A stretch of DNA of 64,000 nt from Diplodia intermedia (lineage: Eukaryota > Ascomycota > Dothideomycetes > Botryosphaeriales > Botryosphaeriaceae): NCBI GenBank assembly GCA_021495925.1, contig JAKEKT010000040.1, positions 62,001 through 126,000 on the forward strand, in the 5' to 3' direction. Below are positions 34,852-44,873 of the stretch, piece by piece. The notes beneath the pieces were generated by a model. That model made no database searches. It was not told the origin of the DNA and saw only the letters and a program-made list of their open reading frames with translations. Each line of letters opens with the position of its first letter. Positions within the stretch are counted from its first letter, which is position 1. A program made the translations under genes and the position numbers.

Positions 34852-36734
34852 ATGAGGATCGTACCGAGTCAAAGAACGTATGCAAGTATTAACAACTTTC
34901 TGCGTCGTATCGTGCTAAAGTCGACGCAACCCCAATGGGTTCTTTTCGACGAGAGGCGTGATCCAACTGGAGGATCAACATCAACAAGAATATGGGACTC
35001 CGAAGGGCGTAGTCCAGGCAGGCTTGGCTACATGGATTACCCACCAGCAGGAGAAGACGTTCTTAGCATCAAGCTCAAACCGGCGGAGATCAAGGATCGT
35101 ATGAATCAGTTGGTAAGGAATCCAATATCTTGTTCGAACTTTTGCGAGAACCTGATAGAGAGCAGTGTGATCCATCCAAGGTCAAAAAACGAGTAATGTA
35201 GGTAATACTCTTTGTAAGATTGGAACCTAGATGGACGCTGAGAGCTATAAGATTCACAGTGAACCCTACACCTGAGACAGCCCTCTCTATCATCGACTCG
35301 ATTGCACTTCGAATAATACCCGCTTTCCGTCAGTTCCTGCAAAGCTACATTCTGCATAAGCCACGTTTTCGGATTCACTTCTCGCTTGTAAAAGCTTCTC
35401 TTCCCCGAATCTACGTAGAATTACTAATCATAGCAGGCACAAGCTTTCAACCTCGAGTTTCACATACCATTATTTGCCCTCAGAAAAGGAAGTTCAAAGA
35501 TTCCTGACACAGATCCTCGGGTGTTCAACGCCCAAAACAGTCTGGCGTTTCGGCAGTCGTACCAGCTGCCTCTATCGCGTGATGGAGTTGAAGAGGATTA
35601 CTGCTACCACGAGGCGCAACTTTCATTCTTTCTCACTGGTATGGATGAGTGGCTTTGGACGTCTTACTGCTTCGTCGACACATATTTTGGCGCGGAAAAG
35701 GAATGGGAACAGTATCTCCAAGACGAAAAGGACCCTTCGACAGGCGGTGCTCATGCTCTGCGATTTCCAGCGTGAAATCCCCGTGAATACTTCCTTGAGA
35801 CTTTAGAGCGACGAATGACCCAGGCAACACGAGAATGGTCCATGCTCGTGTCTGTATTCGAGGACAGAATGACCGTATATGTACGTTTGAACTCGACCAA
35901 TTGCTGAATATCCCAGAAACAAACGCACTAAGAATTGTAACAGGAACAAGAATCGCTCTTGAGGTTCACTGACGATGCAAACCTTACCCACACCAAAAAG
36001 CTGACATTTGCTGTATCAACCATTCGACGGTTTCGAGATGCAATCTCAACTACAATAGAGGCTTGGGACATCTTTGAAAGGAGCCAGATCCACCACCTTC
36101 AAACCACTGGCAGTGATGCGTTACGGTCGCGCTGGGAAGAGTACATATCGGCTGTGCGTGGGAATATTTCAGAACTAAGATACCTTCGGTCGCTTCTAGC
36201 ACACAAGCTGGATCTGTTCAACAGTATGAGAGATGGAGTGAGTGTCAATGCTATCTCTAAGCGTGTTGCACCATTCATGCTGACCGGATCAGTTGGTCAA
36301 CGCCTCTGCGCTGAGGGAAAGCGCAGCGTCGACCTCCCTCAGCGCTACAGCGACCAAGCAGGGCGAGAACATCGGCATCCTCACGAAAATGACTGTTGTA
36401 TGTCATCCAAACCCTCTCTAATAATGTGCCGCAGTTGGCTAAAGCAATGTAGCTGTACCTGCCTCTGTCCCTTGTCACAGTAAGTTTCTCAACCACAGCA
36501 TTGCATCATCCACTGATAGTCGGAAAGGCCGTCTTCAGTATCTCAATGATACCAGAGAGCTCATCGGTTTGGTACAGCGGCGTACTATGGGCATGCTATA
36601 TTTTGCTTCTCGTTTTAGTCATTGGACTCACATTGTACGCGGCTCTGAAGCCGGAAAGGTTCCTCAACCGCGTCTTTCCGGAAAACGGCCAGGCCGGATT
36701 GTTTCCGTTCCTGCGGCACTGGCTTGGGTCATGA
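34852..36734 (+). pseudogene. CorA-like Mg2+ transporter family protein, interrupted by one TGA
   Basis: Seven exons (34852-35112, 35202-35387, 35437-35880, 35944-36237, 36293-36397, 36453-36479, 36528-36734) join in frame to 507 codons. The encoded protein matches the large fungal CorA-like family: FLTGMDEWLWTSYCFVDTYF, NPREYFLETLERRM, KLTFAVSTIRRFRDAI, RWEEYISAVRGNISELRYLR, LDLFNSMRDGLVNASALRES, QGENIGILTKMTVLYLPLSL, TAVFSISMIPESSS and a second C-terminal helix. The only defect is TGA at 35773-35775, where the family has Trp before NPREYF (TGG to TGA). No intron can skip it in frame. All splice sites and both C-terminal membrane helices are intact, so the loss is recent, strain-specific, or an error. 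The start is the first in-frame ATG; an upstream exon is possible. Confidence 0.8.
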
Positions 36735-37176
36735 CTGACAAGATCCCTTCTCTTTCTCTAGACAAATTTCTTCAACGTTTTGATTATTTGGCGCTCATTT
36801 TGCAATGCGTTGCTTGCTTTTCTCTCGATTTGCGGTGAACAAGCTGATAATTGATCTATCTGTCATGCAAACTCTCTGCAAATCCTTCAATTGTTACTAC
36901 GTCATCTCAAACTCGGGTGATACAGGAACAGGTGGCAGCAAAAGACATGTGCGTTGCCTCTGTTGTTCCATTCTTGGGTTGTGATGCGTCTGCGTGCCGC
37001 GCATTGCAAAGTGATCGGAGTCAAAGCTGACAACACCAGCTTGCAGATATTTGCATTCAATTTACAATACAGTATAATACAATCAAGAAGAGAAGATTTT
37101 CCCTCAAATCCGCCAGGTCAAAGACGACTCTGGGCCTCCAACCATACTCCTCTCGTCAAACACTTCACAAGTCTCC
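36735..37176. other. Convergent 3' flanks of CorA-like gene and kinase
   Basis: About 440 bp, moderately AT-rich. No gene seen. Confidence 0.6.
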
Positions 37177-38694
37177 CTACAGCGCCGGCTCCAAAGCATC
37201 CGCCACGCCCGCACAGCACGAGTCATCCGGCAAAACCGACCCCCAGCCCTGCATCCTCCTCAACTCCGCCACCAGCTCCGCCGCCTCAGGGCGATCATCC
37301 GGATCCAAACTCATCATCCTCACGCAAAGCGGTATAGGAAAAACAAAAAACAACTCGGCATCGGCGTCCGCCGCCACAGCGCCGCTCTGGAAGCGCTTCA
37401 AATCGTCCAGGATCTCGAGCAGGCCGGCGACCTCGGCGCGGTTCCCCTGGAACGAGCGGTCGCCGTGGATGTTGCGGTCGCGCGCGCGGCGCAGCTCGGC
37501 CCAGTGGCACGAGCCGGCCAGCGCGCACGTCATCTCGGCGAAGACGCAGCCCAGCGAGAAGACGTCGGCGGGCAGCCCGCGCGGCACGAGCGCGGCGGCG
37601 GCGTCGTCGTCGGCGCTGTTGTTGGCGACGACCTCGGGCGCCGCCCACGTGCGCGTGAAGGCCGTGCGCGACGCCGTGGCGGCCGCCTGCGCGGAGTCGT
37701 AGGACCGCGCGATGCCGAAGTCGGAGAGGTACACTTTGAAGCGTTTGGAGTGGGGGATGCTGCTGCTCGCGCGCATGTCGCGCACGAGGATGTTGCTGGG
37801 CTTGATGTCCATGTGCTTGATCACGTAGGCCGCGTTGCCGTGCAGGTGGGCGAGCGTGTTGGTCAGGCAGGTGAAGAAGCTGGAGAGGCTGTCGAGCGCT
37901 TCGAGCTGGAATTGGGAGAGGGGCGCGGCTTTGGAGAAGAGCTGCGCCGCCGTCCAGGTGATGTCGGCTTCGAGCTCCTTGCCCCATATCTCGTCCAGGA
38001 AGCTTTCGAGGTTGTATTCCGCGACCGGGTAGAGCAGGACGTTGACGCTTCGTGCCGCGGGGAGCACGTAGGTGCCGATGACGCGGATGATGTGGGCGTG
38101 GTTGAGACGCTGCAGATGCGAGACCTCGTCGGCAGCCTCCTCCCGGCTGAGTTTGTCGCGGAAGAAGATCCTTTTGCGGGCGAGGCGGATGCGTCTGCAT
38201 GTTACGACGTCGACCATGGCGCTGAGATCTCTGCCCTCGGGCTCGAGCGGAACCTTTTTTACGTTTGCGAACTCGACGTGCTGTCCTTTTCCGGACCAGT
38301 TCTGCTCCAAAGAATACGGGGGCAAGAGACCTCTACGCTTCAAGATCTGGATCCAATGGTTCTCCTTTCTGGCTGCAGGCGTTGATGCGGCTGACCTGGT
38401 GGCGAGGGATAGCTTGGATGGATTCGATTGCGCGGTGATGAAGCTGAAGGCCATGCTGCTCCTGAGACTCATCATTGCGCTGCCTCTGGCGGCGCTGATG
38501 GACGATCGGGCAGTTCTGAAACTGAGCTGATCGCTGAATCGACGGTACTTGCTGTCGGGATTGACGTGGAGAGTCCCGCGGCGGCTTCTCGCTTCATTAG
38601 AGGATCCTTCTTCTTCGATGTTCCAAAAATCATTCGGCAGAGACGCGAGGGTGTCGCAAGCGGAGTCACCATCCCTCCACAAGTCCACTTCCAT
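37177..38694 (-). CDS. Protein kinase-like protein with altered motifs
   Basis: One exon, 505 aa from the ATG at 38694; the longer frame upstream starts only at TTG. Residues 1-130 are Ser-rich and disordered-looking. The kinase domain follows: a possible beta-3 Lys near 173 (RLARKRIFF), Glu in AADEVSHLQRLNH (alpha-C), hinge near YPVAEYNLESFLDEI, catalytic loop HMDIKPSNILV (294-304), DFG at 325-327 (LSDFGIARSY), TWAAPEVV (350-357) and DVFSLGCVFAEM. Two features are odd. The catalytic HRD is HMD, so it is a non-RD kinase, and no glycine-rich loop is visible where it should be (near 130-160). Catalytic Asp, Lys and Asn are present, so activity is possible. This type is common as lineage-specific kinases in moulds. 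The substrate is unknown. Confidence 0.85.
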   Translation of the reverse strand: MEVDLWRDGDSACDTLASLPNDFWNIEEEGSSNEARSRRGTLHVNPDSKYRRFSDQLSFRTARSSISAARGSAMMSLRSSMAFSFITAQSNPSKLSLATRSAASTPAARKENHWIQILKRRGLLPPYSLEQNWSGKGQHVEFANVKKVPLEPEGRDLSAMVDVVTCRRIRLARKRIFFRDKLSREEAADEVSHLQRLNHAHIIRVIGTYVLPAARSVNVLLYPVAEYNLESFLDEIWGKELEADITWTAAQLFSKAAPLSQFQLEALDSLSSFFTCLTNTLAHLHGNAAYVIKHMDIKPSNILVRDMRASSSIPHSKRFKVYLSDFGIARSYDSAQAAATASRTAFTRTWAAPEVVANNSADDDAAAALVPRGLPADVFSLGCVFAEMTCALAGSCHWAELRRARDRNIHGDRSFQGNRAEVAGLLEILDDLKRFQSGAVAADADAELFFVFPIPLCVRMMSLDPDDRPEAAELVAELRRMQGWGSVLPDDSCCAGVADALEPAL

Positions 38695-38808
38695 GGTTGT
38701 CTGGTCTGTCGGGTACTTTCTTGTAGAGCTCTGCAAAGGCTTAGGAATTGGTCTGAAACATTGTAAGCTTCATTGACGTCGTGTGCGCGCTATTCTCACC
38801 TCATTGCA

Positions 38809-39222
38809 TCACAATGACAGTCGGCATGGATTGCTTTTGAAGTTTCCATTGTGTTTTGGCTGAAACTTAAGCTCCAGGGCTACTTCAAAGCCAAAGGCGG
38901 GTTTAAATCGGGAACATTTTAAAGGGGCTTTGATCGGTTTGTGCTTCCAGCCTGGCGGTGTGGCTGCAGATGCAGGCAGCCGCATTGTATCAGCCTTGCA
39001 TGTCACAGCCACGTACGAAGTGTTCTGTCCGTCGAGCTTCCACGCCCCAAACAATTCTGCTCGTAAGCCCAGCGGCAGGGCCCGATAAGTGCTTGTAGAA
39101 TCGATTCCTACCCGAGTGTGAATAAGGAAGCCCCGTCGATGTAGCTCTGTTGCAAAGCAAAGAGGACAAAAGCTGCAGAGTTCCGCCCCCACCCAACTGC
39201 AGCCTTGTGGGAGGCGCAGCAT
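38809..39222 (-). CDS. Hypothetical 137-aa protein, doubtful
   Basis: Single frame from the ATG at 39222 (MLRLPQGCSWVGAELCSFCP). The composition is protein-like, with a basic C-terminal half (KHKPIKAPLKCSRFKPAFGF), but no family is recognised. It lies in the shared upstream region of the kinase gene. It could be chance. Confidence 0.25.
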   Translation of the reverse strand: MLRLPQGCSWVGAELCSFCPLCFATELHRRGFLIHTRVGIDSTSTYRALPLGLRAELFGAWKLDGQNTSYVAVTCKADTMRLPASAATPPGWKHKPIKAPLKCSRFKPAFGFEVALELKFQPKHNGNFKSNPCRLSL

Positions 39223-39828
39223 TGCCACGTCACTGATCAGCAGCACCAGCCTGACGAATCAACCATCGCGATAGGATGTGTAATGCGCAATTACGGGTAT
39301 GCATGTGCTAGTGCCGCGCAGATACAAGGCTGAGCACTGGGGTCCACGCGACCGTTCTGCCATGAAACAGTAGAGGGGTTTCAGGATATTGTGAAGCTGA
39401 AGAATAGTAAAGTCTTACTTTCGTATTTGTAGAAGCGCGATGTCTCAGACACAGCAAACTACCTTCCCCGGATCATCGCCTATGTCACTGCGCAGCGCGA
39501 GATTTGCCGTAGCTGAGGAAAGGATTGGCCAATGACAGCAACTTTGAGGTGAGGTGAGAAAAAAAGTGTCCAACTGCGATTCAGCTCCCTGGCCGCAGTT
39601 CGCAGGCCGTCTTTTACACGGGCGTACGCGTTGTTGTGGTATCAAGCAAGCTGGTGAGGGAGAGCTGGATGTCTCAGAATCGACGTTGAAGCGGTGGGAT
39701 CATCTTCAGCGGGAGCCGCGAAAGACGGAGGGGTTGAGGTAAGGCGACTTGTGCGGAGGGTGGGCCCGCTACCGCGTGAAAGTCAGATTGCGAGGCTTCG
39801 AAAGTCATATGAATTGAATTCTGGCTTG

Positions 39829-40020
39829 TCAATTACCGCTACCACTGCCGCTGTCGCGGTGTTGCGAGGAATCATCAAGGAAGCGTTCGTACCTGTCCAG
39901 CTTTGTTTTCAGGTCGGCCGTTTGCGTTCCCAGGAAGCGCTCGTGCATGTGGCCATCTGTGGTCGCTTGGTCTCTCCTGTATTCATTCATGTGGTTGTCG
40001 AGAGAAGTGTCATGACGGTA
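39829..40020 (-). CDS. Possible terminal exon of an unrecognised hydrophilic protein
   Basis: On the - strand, after an acceptor-like CGCTGACAG, a frame runs 63 codons to TGA: it begins YRHDTSLDNHMNEYRRDQ, continues through TADLKTKLDRYERFLDDSSQ, and ends in SGSGSGN. It is charged and helix-like, unlike chance GC-rich frames. No upstream exon could be joined with certainty. The other strand is also open here, so the call is weak. Confidence 0.3.
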   Translation of the reverse strand, partial: YRHDTSLDNHMNEYRRDQATTDGHMHERFLGTQTADLKTKLDRYERFLDDSSQHRDSGSGSGN

Positions 40021-40460
40021 CTGTCAGCGGTGACGCGTCGCTCAGTCGCGGTGATGGTGGAGAGGATGGGGGAGTGGGCGAAGTCGATGTCGTTGTTCCT
40101 CTGGCTGTTGGACGGTATTGGCGCTGTAGGGGATGGCATGGTCAGCGTTGGCCCTTCAAATCATCTCGGGGTACCGAAAGACGGATAGATTGAGCGCCTC
40201 ACGCATGTGGTGCATCGAGATGGCGTGCCGCCAAAGCAGCAGGCGATGTTGACGGTGTTGAGCGGCGTGCCGCAGCTCCGAAGCGCGACGGCGAGAGCTC
40301 CAGCAGTCGAAGAGCATTGAGCGTAGCCCAGACCTAAAAGCAAGGAGCCATGACGGCAGTAAGCGACAGCAAACTTAGATAGAAAGGTGTGAGCATAGCG
40401 AGTCTGAGTTACGGTGGTGAGCGAGGGGCGCAGATTCTGCGACGCCACTGTGCCGCCGCC

Positions 40461-40960
40461 GCTTCCTCACTTCTGTGAACCTCGCGCGGGCCGACTCAAG
40501 ATTGCGACAGCTCGAGTCCACAGAGTCGAGTAAGCCGCAGCGTTGTGTAGCCAACCCGCCGCGCCGAGTCTCCGCACGTATGCGTTCTTGTGGTGTCAAT
40601 AACCCGCTCAGCTTCCTCACTCGAGTGTGGCGCCGCAGAAGCGGAATCGCGACCACTTGAGCGCGTACAATCGAGCGGTCCAGAGAGATGCTCGGATAGG
40701 TAGCTTGCGATGCCGAGCTTGCCCACGCACACGTTGTTGCAGCATGAGTAGCCCGGCGCGCAGCATCCGCTGTGCTTCCTCACTTTGCTCAGCGTCCGCA
40801 ACATCAAGTTTGTGACCGCTTTGGCTGGGCAGCCGCGCTGGCCGTAGAGTCATGCGGGCAGGCCCTTCACTCCGAGCTTGCCTACTCAGACATCGCGGTG
40901 GTATGATCAGACCGGCGCGTGTCCTCGGGATCTGCTTCCTCAGCTCGATTCGCACTCACA
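40461..40960. repeat. Degenerate tandem repeat, about 150-163 bp unit, four copies
   Basis: GCTTCCTCAC/G starts recur at 40461, 40611, 40774 and 40934 (spacing 150, 163, 160). Between starts, units share further blocks such as CCGAGCTTGCC and CGGCGCG. The copies are diverged. No coding frame spans them. Confidence 0.6.
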
Positions 40961-41146
40961 GATGGAACCCAAATCACCACCACAGGCGCACGAGACCCAC
41001 ATGGGCGCAGGCAGCCAGCCCGCACGGCCGCAATCCCCCAAGTTCCTTCCCATTCCGGCAGGTCCAGTGGGGCGCAGGTGACGGGTGCCCGGGCAACGCC
41101 TCCATGGCCAGCACGAGGAGCCTAAGCGATCGCTAGCTCCGGACCC

Positions 41147-41153
41147 TATATAA
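41147..41153 (+). promoter_or_regulatory. TATA box with downstream pyrimidine-rich start region
   Basis: CCTATATAAGG is followed by a CT-rich stretch (about 41158-41245) typical of strong fungal promoters. Downstream come several consensus splice signals but no convincing open frame. Confidence 0.45.
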
Positions 41154-42840
41154 GGACCTCTTCCTCTGCTCCACAACCTCTTCCTCTTTTCTTCTTCAGT
41201 ATCGAACCAGCTAAGTCCCTTTCCTTCCCTTTCCCCCTCAAAGAAAGGTACAGTTCTTACAGCTCGCAGGTTGAGATTAAGCTCAACAAACTTGTGGTTT
41301 TTCCACGCGCCAGCCTCGTGCTGCCTTTTTTTTTCTTTTCGTTGAATGTCTTGCCTTGAGCAGGACCTCGAGGAAGAGCTTTTAATTTAAGCTCCTCTCC
41401 TCTCTGATGGTGAGTTCCCGCATCTCTAACCTTTTGCTGTCTTCTGCTAACTTAAGATCTTCTGCTCCTCCTGATCCACGCCTCGCGACTCCCGCCCTTG
41501 CGCTCGCGCGCCACCGCCTCACTCCCTCCGCGCCTTGCTCGGCGCGCTGTCCGCAGCTGTGCCAGCCTCGCTCGCACAAGCCATGTGAGTCACTTCTTCT
41601 GACCCCCGCCGCTCACTTGCGTTCCTAACAGCTCAACAGGTGCAACGTGCAATCTGCCTCCCCGTCACTGACAGGTGATGACCGCGATACCCTTGCTGCC
41701 ACACAAGCCCAGGCGCCAAAGGTGAGCCGCACTGTTGAAGGTAACGTCCGCTCCGCTGTCCCCTGCTTCCCCACTCCACTCTGCTACGGACGGCGAGACT
41801 GAGCGCACGCCCTTACCCATGACGTGTCGCTGTCTTCGCTGTCCAAGATCAACATGCGAGCTACCTCTGCAGACTCGACCTCTGTCAGACAGAAATGTCG
41901 GGAGATTTCCAGGAGTCTCTGTAGGGGGTTCTCTCCGTGGGGGCGTAACGTTGGGTGTATCGTAGTATCTCAGTTTGGAATCGTTTTGTGGCGACGGTTC
42001 ATGTTAGACACCGAAAGGTGCCATCCACTACGCCGTCGCACGGAAGAACACCAGTCTCGCAGACATTTTTCCTAACAATTTATCCTCTTTGTCTTTGTTT
42101 CTGTCGTTCGCGACCCTGCAGTGTTGAACACGCTTATGTTTTCCAGAAAAGCTAACGTGAGTTCAGGGCCACCAGCCGCAAGTTTCATCCGAATCGCAGA
42201 CAGGCTATCCCTCGAAGCCTTGCGACGAAAGCAGGGCTTCCTTGCAGCGCGCGCGCATACCTCGCACCTCTTCCTCGCAGTGCCTTCACCACGTTTGTCC
42301 CCCGATCCGCCGTATCAATCCCTCCATCCTCCAGGGCCACAGTCACAAAGTTTCGTCGGACCATGCTCGCGCATGTTGGGAGCTCACAAGTGGACCGCGC
42401 CTATCTCTTCCGTACGCGGTTCCGTGCGTGGCATAGTTGTAGTAGTGTCTCGTGTCCCCGTCCAAGATCGAACAAAGGCACACGCTCCGCGTTACCTTTT
42501 CGTGCTATCAGCCCACCAGTCAGGAGGCCGACGGGCCTTCGAGCAGAAATGTGTTGGTCTAAACCCAGGGTCTTCTGCTGGTAGGGACAAGAGGCCCGTG
42601 TCCTCTTCTAAGGGAGTCCGATTCCTGATGGATTTCTCTCCCTGGATGCGAACGTACCATGCGATTCTTGACGCCGCATGGCGACGAGATGCACGCCGCA
42701 ATGGCGGGGAGTTAGCACACAAATCTATATTTTCTTTTCTGATCAATGGAACAAAGAGATGTTATGCTTGCGTTTGTGCCCTCTGCTGGTCGATTCACTC
42801 GCCCACTCGTACTGAGTTGGCTACACAAAGCGGGTTTCTT
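41154..42840 (+). other. Region rich in intron signals, no clear protein
   Basis: It contains donor/acceptor pairs such as GTGAGTTCCC (41411) with GCTAACTTAAG (about 41447-41457), GTGAGTCAC (41586) with TTCCTAACAG (about 41622-41631), and a GTGAGTTCAG donor (about 42157). A 303-codon frame (42121-43032) runs through but lacks protein-like order. It may be the 5' part, or a long spliced leader, of the gene whose 3' exons lie at 42.95-43.45 kb, or a spliced non-coding RNA. Confidence 0.35.
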
Positions 42841-42950
42841 GTGACTCGATTGCGTTTGACTCGCAAAGTGGCTGAATCCCTCGTGAAGTCAGGCAGCAGT
42901 CTGGTAACCATGTCGGCACATGTCCTGTTTCGGACCTATACCAGAACTCA

Positions 42951-43450
42951 AGTGCAAGACGGTCTTTGTATGCTAGTGGCCTACAGATATTGCTCCACGA
43001 AGCCACTCTCGAGGACCAAGATATCTGCATGATTCTCAAGGGAACTACGACGACCAGGTTTCTGCATGTCACCGTGCCAGATGTAGACACGACACAGTGG
43101 TGTCGTCAACCAGAGTACACCGTTGTGTTCTCTGTGACAGATGATCGAGTTGCAGTTGCGAACGACATGATCAACAAGTAACGAACACTTTGCCTCCACG
43201 GGCATTTTCCTGGGTCCTTGGACGGCTGATATGCCTTAGATCTGCCGGTATATATAGCAAGGTCCCGAGCACGTTCGCGTACCAGCCCATCGCAGATTTC
43301 ATCGAGGAAACGAAATTCAGGAAGAAGCTGGAAACGTACGAAAAGGTCAAGGGGCAGGAGGAGCTAAAAACACAGTCTCCGCATACGTTTTTGGCGGAGA
43401 TGAAGTGGGAGGGCATACCGGTGGGTGGCAGAGAAGACGAGCAATCATAG
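42951..43450 (+). CDS. 3' exons of an unrecognised spliced gene (5' end unresolved)
   Basis: Two exons join in frame: about 42951-43177 and 43240-43450. The 62-bp intron has GTAACG, branch GGCTGAT and acceptor TTAG. The protein text is convincing on both sides: LEDQDICMILKGTTTTRFLH, VTVPDVDTTQW, EYTVVFSVTDDRVAVANDM, then SAGIYSKVPSTFAYQPIADF, EETKFRKKLETYEKVKGQEE and MKWEGIPVGGREDEQS-stop. No family is recognised. A further 47-bp intron (donor GTAACC, about 42904-42950) would link it to the frame upstream, but the first exon and start codon are not found. The given start is that acceptor. Confidence 0.5.
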
Positions 43451-43868
43451 GAGTGTTGTAGACGGGGCATGAAGTAGCCTCGACACTCCAGCGATTGTAG
43501 CGAACAAAGCAGCATAGAGTCACTAATTCTTGTAGGATCCCCACACACATACTTGCATCACGTCTGTTTAGCACCACACAAGCTCATTCACCACCATGTT
43601 TGTCACCACACGCGTCCCGGACCTGAATCACGTCCTTCCCTTGTATTAGTACCTTTGAGGTAAGCACCCGCTAGTTACCTTACGCGGTGCAACACCCAGC
43701 AGAGAGAGAGCAGCAGCAGCAGCAGCAGCAAGAGCAGAAGCCAACCACGCCAAAGCGTCCTCTATCCCGGCCATGTCGCCAACCGCCGTCAAACTGCCCA
43801 TATCCACACAACCAGCAATCGCACCCCCCAAGTGTACCCCCACAAACACCCAGCCATCCCTCACCGAC
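43451..43868. other. Convergent gap with CAG microsatellite
   Basis: It contains (CAG)n at about 43710-43733. No gene seen. Confidence 0.5.
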
Positions 43869-44873
43869 CTAACCATCCATCTCCCTCACCCCCGGCAGCC
43901 CAACCAACCACCCCGCCACCTTCGCCGCCTTCACGTACGCGAGCAGGTATCCCCCCTCGTCTTCCCTCTCACCGCCGTAGTAGTAGCAGCCGCGCTTGAC
44001 GGCGGCGACCGCGATGGCGTGGACGGGCGACTGCTGGTCCCGGTCCTGGCCCTGGCCCTGGCCCTGATCAGAGCCGGTTCCACCACCAGCAACGGCAGCA
44101 ACGGCAGCAGCAGGGGGCGCGAAAGCCTCGGCGCTCAGCTTGAGGCCGTGCTCCTGGATGCGGTCGAACATGCTGGGCGTGGGGCGGCGGTGGCTGAAGG
44201 AGGAGTATGAGGAGGAGGTTGAACTTGAGCTGGAGGCGCGGGGGCCGGCGGTGTTGTTGTTGTTGTTGTTGTCGGCGGACGCCGCCGCTGCGGACGACGC
44301 GATGACGGCGGCGGCGGCGGCTTCGGCCTCAGCGGAGGTGGAGCTGGAGCTGGAGCTGGAGCTGGAGCTGGGAGAGGCATCCCTGTTGGCGACGTCCCTG
44401 TTGACAGCGCCCCTGTTCCTATTTTTGTTCATGTTATCGTCGTCGTCCTCGTCAGCGCCCTCGACGTTCTCGTCGGCGGCACGGGCAGCAGCCTCCTCTC
44501 TAGTAGCGAGCGCGGCGGTGGCGAGCGCGGAAAAGACGGTGTCCTCGGCCTCTTGTTGCCGGAAAGCGGGCGCGGTGGCGGCGGCGATGGCGGCCGTGAT
44601 GGGCGTCGAGGGGGCGGCGGACATGTGCTGGGCAGCAGCACCGTTGTTGCTGTCGTTGTTGTTGGGGAGCTGGCGCTGGCGCTGGTGCTGCAGGCGGAGG
44701 GGGTTGCGCGGAGGGATGGGTGGAGGAGGGGCAGGGGCAGGGACAGCGCCAGGGACAGGGCCGGCGGCGGGCGTGGTGTGGTTGGCGGCGTCGTGTTGAG
44801 CGGACGCTGAGCCTGGTGGGGACGGAGGCGGGTTCGGGACTTGAGCGCGCTCGGGCTGGTAGGGGGCGGCCAT
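43869..44873 (-). CDS. Low-complexity protein with conserved-looking C-terminus, function unknown
   Basis: One exon, 334 aa from ATG 44873 (MAAPYQPERAQVPNPPPSPP). Pro-rich, Ala-rich, poly-Ser, poly-Asn (AAC repeat) and Gly-Gln runs fill residues 1-240. They are coded by microsatellites, for example near 44250-44272 and 44343-44370. The end is ordered: MFDRIQEHGLKLSAEAFAPP, then SPVHAIAVAAVKRGCYYYGG and YLLAYVKAAKVAGWLVGLPG. I take this end as the functional part; no named family is recognised. The frame is open for 73 more codons upstream, which are less protein-like. The opposite-strand frame over the same DNA is its mirror. Confidence 0.6.
   Translation of the reverse strand: MAAPYQPERAQVPNPPPSPPGSASAQHDAANHTTPAAGPVPGAVPAPAPPPPIPPRNPLRLQHQRQRQLPNNNDSNNGAAAQHMSAAPSTPITAAIAAATAPAFRQQEAEDTVFSALATAALATREEAAARAADENVEGADEDDDDNMNKNRNRGAVNRDVANRDASPSSSSSSSSSSTSAEAEAAAAAVIASSAAAASADNNNNNNTAGPRASSSSSTSSSYSSFSHRRPTPSMFDRIQEHGLKLSAEAFAPPAAAVAAVAGGGTGSDQGQGQGQDRDQQSPVHAIAVAAVKRGCYYYGGEREDEGGYLLAYVKAAKVAGWLVGLPGVREMDG

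Noticed and set aside
35761..35790. A mini-intron skipping the TGA in the CorA-like gene
   Set aside because: The only GT..AG pair is about 24 bp and would shift the frame, so a nonsense mutation is the simpler reading.
37465..38385. + strand frame of 306 codons
   Set aside because: Antisense to the kinase, whose catalytic motifs are clear.
44140..44799. + strand frame of 219 codons
   Set aside because: Leu/Glu and Ala runs are the complement of the microsatellites in the - strand gene.
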